From NCBI GenBank assembly GCA_963819385.1, contig CAWFVV010000006.1:1426001-1490000 (forward strand): a DNA stretch of 64,000 nt. Reading direction: 5' to 3'. This stretch comes from JAVDCA01 sp963819385. GTDB taxonomy: Bacteria; Pseudomonadota; Alphaproteobacteria; Rhizobiales; Xanthobacteraceae. The notes under the pieces were generated by a model. That model did not search any database. It worked only from the letters and a program-made list of their open reading frames with translations, and was not told the origin of the DNA. Below, piece by piece: positions 59,734-64,000 of the stretch; positions within the stretch are counted from its first letter, which is position 1, and each line of letters opens with the position of its first letter. The translations under genes were made by a program, and so were the position numbers.

Positions 59734-62007
59734 ATGACCCTGACCAGCATGAAGACCCCGACGCGCACGAGCTATATCGGCCAGCCCGTCTCCCGCGTCG
59801 ATGGCCGCATGAAGGTGACCGGCACCGCCAAATACGCCGCCGAGCATAACCTGGGCCGCCTCGCGCACGGCTACGTCATCGGCGCGCCGATCGCCAGAGG
59901 CCGCATCCGCCGCATCGATGTGCGCGACGCGCTCGCGATCGAGGGCGTGATCGACGTGCTCACCCACGAGCATCGGCCGCGGCTCGCGACCTCCGACGAC
60001 AAGTACAAGGACGAGGTGGCGCCGCCCGGCGCGCCTTACCGGCCGCTGTACGACGACGAGATCCTGTTCAGCGGCCAGCCGGTCGCCCTGGTGATCGCCG
60101 AGGAGCTCGAGATCGCGCGCTTCGCCGCCGCGTTCGTGCGCATCGAATACGTGCAGGCCGAGCACGTCACCGACTTCGCGGCGCATTGGCGCAACGACGC
60201 GACGCCGAACCGCGAGCGCGAGTTCGCGCCGCACGGCAACGCCGCCGACGCGCTCGCCAGCGCGCCGGTGCGGATCGAAGCCGAATACCGCATGCCGATC
60301 GAGCACCACAATCCGATGGAGACATTCGCGGCGACCGCCGTGTGGGAGGGCGAGGACCAGATCTCGGTGTTCGACAAGACGCAGGGCGCGCTCAACAGCC
60401 GCAACTATCTCGCGGACGTGCTCGGCCTGCCGCGCGACAAGGTGCGCGTGATCTCGCCCTTCGTCGGCGGCGCGTTCGGCGCCGGCCTGCGGCCGCAATA
60501 CCAGCTTCCGCTGGCAGCGCTCGCGGCGCGCACACTGCGACGCCCGGTGCGCGTCGTGCTGACGCGCCAGCAGATGTTCACCCTCGGCTATCGCCCCGCC
60601 AACGTGCAGACGCTCGCGCTCGGCGCCGAGTCCGACGGCCGCCTGGTCGCGATCCGCCACGAGGCGATCGGCACGACGTCGCAGTTCGAGGACTTCCAGC
60701 GCAACTTGGTCGGCTGGTCGCGCCAGCTCTACACCTGCGCCGACAGCGAGCTCGGCCAGAAGCTCGTGAAGCTCGACCTCAACACGCCGTGCGACATGCG
60801 CGCGCCGGGCGGCGCCGAAGGCCTGTTCGCGATCGAATGCGCGATGGACGAGCTCGCCTATGCGGCCGATGTCGATCCGCTCGAGCTGCGCCTGCGCAAC
60901 TATTCCGAGGTCGACCAGGACACGGACAAGCCCTACAGCAGCAAGGAGCTGCGCGCATGCTATCGCCAGGGCGCCGAGAAATTCGGCTGGAGCCGGCGCA
61001 GCCGCGCGCCACGCTCGATGCGCGAGGGGCGCGAGCTCGTCGGCTGGGGCATGGCGACCGGCATCTGGGAGGCGTTCCAGGTGAAGGCGAGCGCCCGCGC
61101 GGTGCTCGGCCGCAACGGCGACCTCGAGATCGCGAGCGCGTTCGCCGATATCGGGCCCGGCACCTACACGATGATGACGCAGATCGCCGCCGAGCTCATC
61201 GGCGTGCCGATCCACAACGTGGTGGCGAAGCTCGGCGACTCGTCGCTGCCCGCGGCGCCCGTCGAGGGCGGCTCATGGACCACCGCCTCGCTCGGCTGCG
61301 CGGTGCTCGAGGCCTGCAACGGCGTGCGCCGCGAGCTCCTGCGCCACGCCCAGGCGATCGAAGGCTCGCCGCTCGCGGATTTGAGCCTGGACGAGGTCGA
61401 TTTCGCCGACGGGGAGATCCGCGCCAAGTCCCATGAGACCGCCGATGCGGCCCGCGCGGTCTCGCTCGCCGACGCGATGCGCGCCGGCAACGTCGAGCGC
61501 ATCGAGCAGACGGCGACCGCCGACCCGTCCGACGGCGACACGCACGCCAAGTTCGCCCATTCGGCGATCTTCGCCGAGGTCAAGGTCGACGAGGAGCTCG
61601 GCGTGATCCGCGTCACCCGCATCGTCAACGCGGTCGCGGCCGGCCGCATCGTCAATCCGAAGACTGCATCGAGCCAGATCCTCGGCGCCGTGGTCGGCGG
61701 AATCGGCATGGCGCTGCACGAGGAGACGCTCATCGACCACGCGCTCGGCCGGCCGATGAACCACAGCCTGGCCGAATACCACGTGCCCGTGAATGCCGAC
61801 GTGCACGCGATCGACGTGATCTTCGTCGAGGAGAAGGACGACGCCATCAATGCGCTCGGCGTCAAGGGCGTCGGCGAGATCGGCATCGTCGGCACCGCCG
61901 CCGCGATCGCCAACGCGGTCTATCACGCCACCGGCCAGCGGGTGCGCGACCTGCCGATCACGCTCGACAAGGTGATGGGGTGGACGAAAGAGCGATCGGC
62001 CGCCTGA
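59734..62007 (+). CDS. paoC: Molybdenum hydroxylase, molybdopterin subunit (PaoC-like)
   Basis: 757 residues. An N-terminal alpha/beta hammerhead (GQPVSRVDGRMKVTGTAKYA) and molybdopterin domain follow: MPIEHHNPMETFAATAVWEG, SPFVGGAFGAGLRPQYQLPL, CDMRAPGGAEGLFAIECAMD and the catalytic-glutamate motif GVKGVGEIGIVGTAAA near the end. Length is normal. It oxidises aldehydes or heterocycles at the molybdenum. The start at 59734 is 13 bp after paoB. Dedicated assembly chaperone PaoD is not seen downstream. Confidence 0.9.
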   Translation: MTLTSMKTPTRTSYIGQPVSRVDGRMKVTGTAKYAAEHNLGRLAHGYVIGAPIARGRIRRIDVRDALAIEGVIDVLTHEHRPRLATSDDKYKDEVAPPGAPYRPLYDDEILFSGQPVALVIAEELEIARFAAAFVRIEYVQAEHVTDFAAHWRNDATPNREREFAPHGNAADALASAPVRIEAEYRMPIEHHNPMETFAATAVWEGEDQISVFDKTQGALNSRNYLADVLGLPRDKVRVISPFVGGAFGAGLRPQYQLPLAALAARTLRRPVRVVLTRQQMFTLGYRPANVQTLALGAESDGRLVAIRHEAIGTTSQFEDFQRNLVGWSRQLYTCADSELGQKLVKLDLNTPCDMRAPGGAEGLFAIECAMDELAYAADVDPLELRLRNYSEVDQDTDKPYSSKELRACYRQGAEKFGWSRRSRAPRSMREGRELVGWGMATGIWEAFQVKASARAVLGRNGDLEIASAFADIGPGTYTMMTQIAAELIGVPIHNVVAKLGDSSLPAAPVEGGSWTTASLGCAVLEACNGVRRELLRHAQAIEGSPLADLSLDEVDFADGEIRAKSHETADAARAVSLADAMRAGNVERIEQTATADPSDGDTHAKFAHSAIFAEVKVDEELGVIRVTRIVNAVAAGRIVNPKTASSQILGAVVGGIGMALHEETLIDHALGRPMNHSLAEYHVPVNADVHAIDVIFVEEKDDAINALGVKGVGEIGIVGTAAAIANAVYHATGQRVRDLPITLDKVMGWTKERSAA

Positions 62008-62068
62008 CGCATTGAGTTTGCCACTCCTATTCCGCGCACCGATATCTTGCCGACCGTGAGACAGCTTC

Positions 62069-62167
62069 GTAGGGTGGGCAGCTGCGCCCACGTGTCTGCG
62101 TGGGCAAAATCGCTTGCGCGCGGCTGCCCACGCGGATAGGTCCCGTTGCGATTTTGCCCACCCTACG
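62069..62167. repeat. Palindromic repeat GTAGGGTGGGCA...TGCCCACCCTAC
   Basis: GTAGGGTGGGCA with CCCACGTG, then GCGTGGGCAAAATCGC with GCGATTTTGCCCACCCTACG. It is a relative of the element at 1605-1765, separating the molybdenum hydroxylase operon from the threonine aldolase gene. Confidence 0.85.
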
Positions 62168-62191
62168 GCTCTGCCCCGCACCGGAGAGACC

Positions 62192-63235
62192 ATGCCCCCA
62201 ATCATCGAGTTGCGCAGCGATACCAAAAGCCTGCCGAGCGAGGGCATGCGGGCGGCAATGGCCGCCGCCAAAGTCGGCGACGAGCAGTCCGGCGAGGACC
62301 CGAGCGTCAATGCGCTGTGCGAGCGCGTCGCCGCTCTGCTGGGCAAGTCGCGCGGCATCTTCGTGCCGTCCGGCACCATGTGCAACCTGATCGCCGTGAT
62401 GACGCATTGCCGCTACGGCGACGAGATCATCGCGGCCGACATGTCGCACCTGATGTCGTCGGAATCGGGCGGCGCCGGCCTCTCGGGCGCGCTCATCCGC
62501 GCGGTGCCGTCGCAGCGCGGTGTCTTCACGGGCGCGCAGGTCACGGCGGCGGTCCGGCCGCAGAAGATCAACGCGCCGAAGTCGCGCCTCGTCCACGTCG
62601 AGCAGACCGTCAACCGCGGCGGCGGCGCGATCTGGTCGCTCGAGGCGATGACCGACGTCGCACGCGCCGCCAAGGACGCCGGCCTCGCGCTGCACATGGA
62701 CGGCGCGCGGCTGCTCAATGCGGTGGTCGCGAGCAATGTGAGCGCCAAGCAATATGGGGAGCTGTGCGACAGCCTGTGGCTCGACCTCTCCAAAGGCCTC
62801 GGCTGCCCGGTCGGCGCCGTGCTGGTCGGCGACGACGATTTCGTGGCCGCGGCGCGGCAGTGGAAGTTCCGCCTCGGCGGCGCCATGCGGCAGGCCGGCG
62901 TGATCGCGGCGGCCGGTCTTTACGCGCTCGACCACAACGTCGAGCGCCTGCGCGTCGATCACGATAACGCGCGGCTGCTCGCGGACCGGCTCGAGGCCAT
63001 TCCGGGCGTGACCGTACTGGAGCCGCAGACCAACATCGTGTTCTTCGATGTCGGCGCGGCCGGCGTCACGGCGCCCGGCCTCGCGCGCGAGCTCGCCAAG
63101 GAGGGCATCCTCATCGGTCCGCAGGACCAGACCTCGCTGCGCGCCGTGACGCATCTCGACGTCGATGCGGCCGGCATCGAGGCTGCGGCCGACGCCATGC
63201 GGCGCATCGTCGGCACCGGCCGCACCACCCATTGA
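62192..63235 (+). CDS. Threonine aldolase-type beta-eliminating lyase
   Basis: 347 residues, PLP fold type I. IELRSDTKSLPSEGMRAAMA opens as in low-specificity L-threonine aldolases; VGDEQSGEDPSVNALCERVA, FVPSGTMCNLIAVM, LHMDGARLLNAVVAS with the cofactor aspartate, and DLSKGLGCPVGAVLVG with the Schiff-base lysine follow. It splits threonine or other beta-hydroxy amino acids into glycine and an aldehyde. GGAGAGAC precedes the start. An aldehyde product could be a substrate for the adjoining oxidase (inference). Confidence 0.88.
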   Translation: MPPIIELRSDTKSLPSEGMRAAMAAAKVGDEQSGEDPSVNALCERVAALLGKSRGIFVPSGTMCNLIAVMTHCRYGDEIIAADMSHLMSSESGGAGLSGALIRAVPSQRGVFTGAQVTAAVRPQKINAPKSRLVHVEQTVNRGGGAIWSLEAMTDVARAAKDAGLALHMDGARLLNAVVASNVSAKQYGELCDSLWLDLSKGLGCPVGAVLVGDDDFVAAARQWKFRLGGAMRQAGVIAAAGLYALDHNVERLRVDHDNARLLADRLEAIPGVTVLEPQTNIVFFDVGAAGVTAPGLARELAKEGILIGPQDQTSLRAVTHLDVDAAGIEAAADAMRRIVGTGRTTH

Positions 63236-63252
63236 GCCGGCCGCGGCACGAC

Positions 63253-64000
63253 ATGACGCACACTGACTTCCCGCGCAACGAGGCCCTGTCCCGCGCCATC
63301 GCGGCCCAGCCGCGCGCGCCATTCTTGCCGTGGGCGACGCCGATCGAGTCGCAGCCGCGCCTGAGCGATGCACTCGCGATCGACCTGCGGGTCAAGCGCG
63401 ACGACCTCACCGGCCTCGCGTTCGGCGGCAACAAGGTGCGCCAGCTCGAGTTCTATTTCGGCAAGGCGCTCGCGGCCCGCGCCGACACGGCGCTGATCAC
63501 CGGCGCGGTGCAATCGAATTATGTGCGCGTCGCCGCGGCCTGCGCGGCGCGCCTCGGCATGGCCTGCCACATCCAGCTCGAGGAGCGCGTGCCCGACGTC
63601 GACGCGACCTACCGTGCGTCCGGCAACGTGCTGATCGACCGGCTGCTCGGCGCCACGCTGCATTCCTATCCGAAGGGCGAGGACGAGGAAGGCGCCGACC
63701 GGCGCCTTCGCGAGATCGCCGGCGAGCTCGAGCGACAGGGGCGCCGGCCCTACGTCATCCCGCTCGGCCCCGGCAATCCGCCGACCGGGGCGCTCGGCTA
63801 CGTCCGCTGCGCCGAGGAACTGCTCGCGCAGGGCCGGGATGTCGACGATGTCGTCATCGCGTCGGGCAGCGGCCACACCCACGCGGGCCTGCTGTTCGGC
63901 TTGCGCGCGCTCGGCTGGGGCGGGCCCGTCCATGGCATCTGCGTGCGCCGCGCCGCGCGGCTTCAGCGTCCGCGCATCGCCGACCATTGCGAGCGGATCG
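63253..64000 (+). CDS. PLP-dependent D-cysteine desulfhydrase/ACC deaminase-family enzyme, 3' end cut
   Basis: 249 residues are present. Fold type II PLP features: IESQPRLSDALAIDLRVKRD, DLTGLAFGGNKVRQLEFYFG with the cofactor lysine, TGAVQSNYVRVAAACAARLG, and the phosphate-site start SGSGHTHAGLLFGLRA. This matches the D-cysteine desulfhydrase/ACC deaminase group, which removes ammonia (and sulfide) from small amino acids. It begins 17 bp after the threonine aldolase stop, so the two are co-transcribed. The tail lies beyond base 64000. Confidence 0.87.
   Translation, partial: MTHTDFPRNEALSRAIAAQPRAPFLPWATPIESQPRLSDALAIDLRVKRDDLTGLAFGGNKVRQLEFYFGKALAARADTALITGAVQSNYVRVAAACAARLGMACHIQLEERVPDVDATYRASGNVLIDRLLGATLHSYPKGEDEEGADRRLREIAGELERQGRRPYVIPLGPGNPPTGALGYVRCAEELLAQGRDVDDVVIASGSGHTHAGLLFGLRALGWGGPVHGICVRRAARLQRPRIADHCERI

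Overview
The window is high-GC DNA with alphaproteobacterial hallmarks: TctC/Bug solute receptors, an EgtB/EgtD pair, an HpnN hopanoid transporter, PmtA-type lipid methylation, PaoABC-type molybdenum hydroxylase genes and many palindromic intergenic repeats of the kind common in Bradyrhizobium/Rhodopseudomonas relatives. A member of the order Rhizobiales (Bradyrhizobiaceae/Xanthobacteraceae-like) is the best guess. No replication or ribosomal genes, complete tRNAs, CRISPR arrays or recognisable transposases were seen.

Left part (1-13.5 kb): a TctC receptor with a fumarylacetoacetate-hydrolase-family enzyme; the ergothioneine genes egtB-egtD; an LPG-synthase-like membrane protein divergent from a PlcP-like phosphoesterase, which is translationally coupled to a GT4 glycosyltransferase (a layout known from phosphate-starvation lipid remodelling); two small coupled hypothetical genes; a truncated tRNA-Leu fragment; then a LysR regulator divergent from a DMT exporter, MFS transporter and alpha/beta hydrolase.

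Middle (13.5-32.9 kb): two related LysR/TctC modules, one also carrying a gentisate-dioxygenase-like gene. The second lies between two 214-bp direct repeats, with a broken tolB fragment and small hypothetical genes beside it. Then come an RraA-family protein, a secreted propeller-like protein, an amino-acid receptor, two small secreted proteins (one knottin-like), a two-wHTH regulator, a zinc alcohol dehydrogenase, an LpxL-like acyltransferase coupled to a CPBP protease, an Ldh2-type dehydrogenase and an NHL-repeat protein.

Small-protein region (33.1-37.3 kb): five convincing and one doubtful minus-strand gene for small exported, mostly Cys-rich proteins surround an S46 exopeptidase. A 31-bp sequence occurs three times in the window, each time upstream of a small exported-protein gene.

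Right part (37.4-64 kb): a catabolic group (MmgE/PrpD, Rieske oxygenase, NMT1-type receptor, two HpcH/HpaI aldolases, LigJ-like hydratase, TctC); a membrane-lipid group (phosphatidylserine decarboxylase, class III aminotransferase, histidine-rich membrane protein, PmtA-like methyltransferase, second GT4 glycosyltransferase, HpnN); an enoyl-CoA isomerase; MsrB; a toxin-antitoxin pair; a three-subunit molybdenum hydroxylase; a threonine aldolase; and a PLP enzyme cut by the window end. Three conserved genes (aldolase, psd, msrB) each carry a single frameshift, which may be real decay or sequence error.
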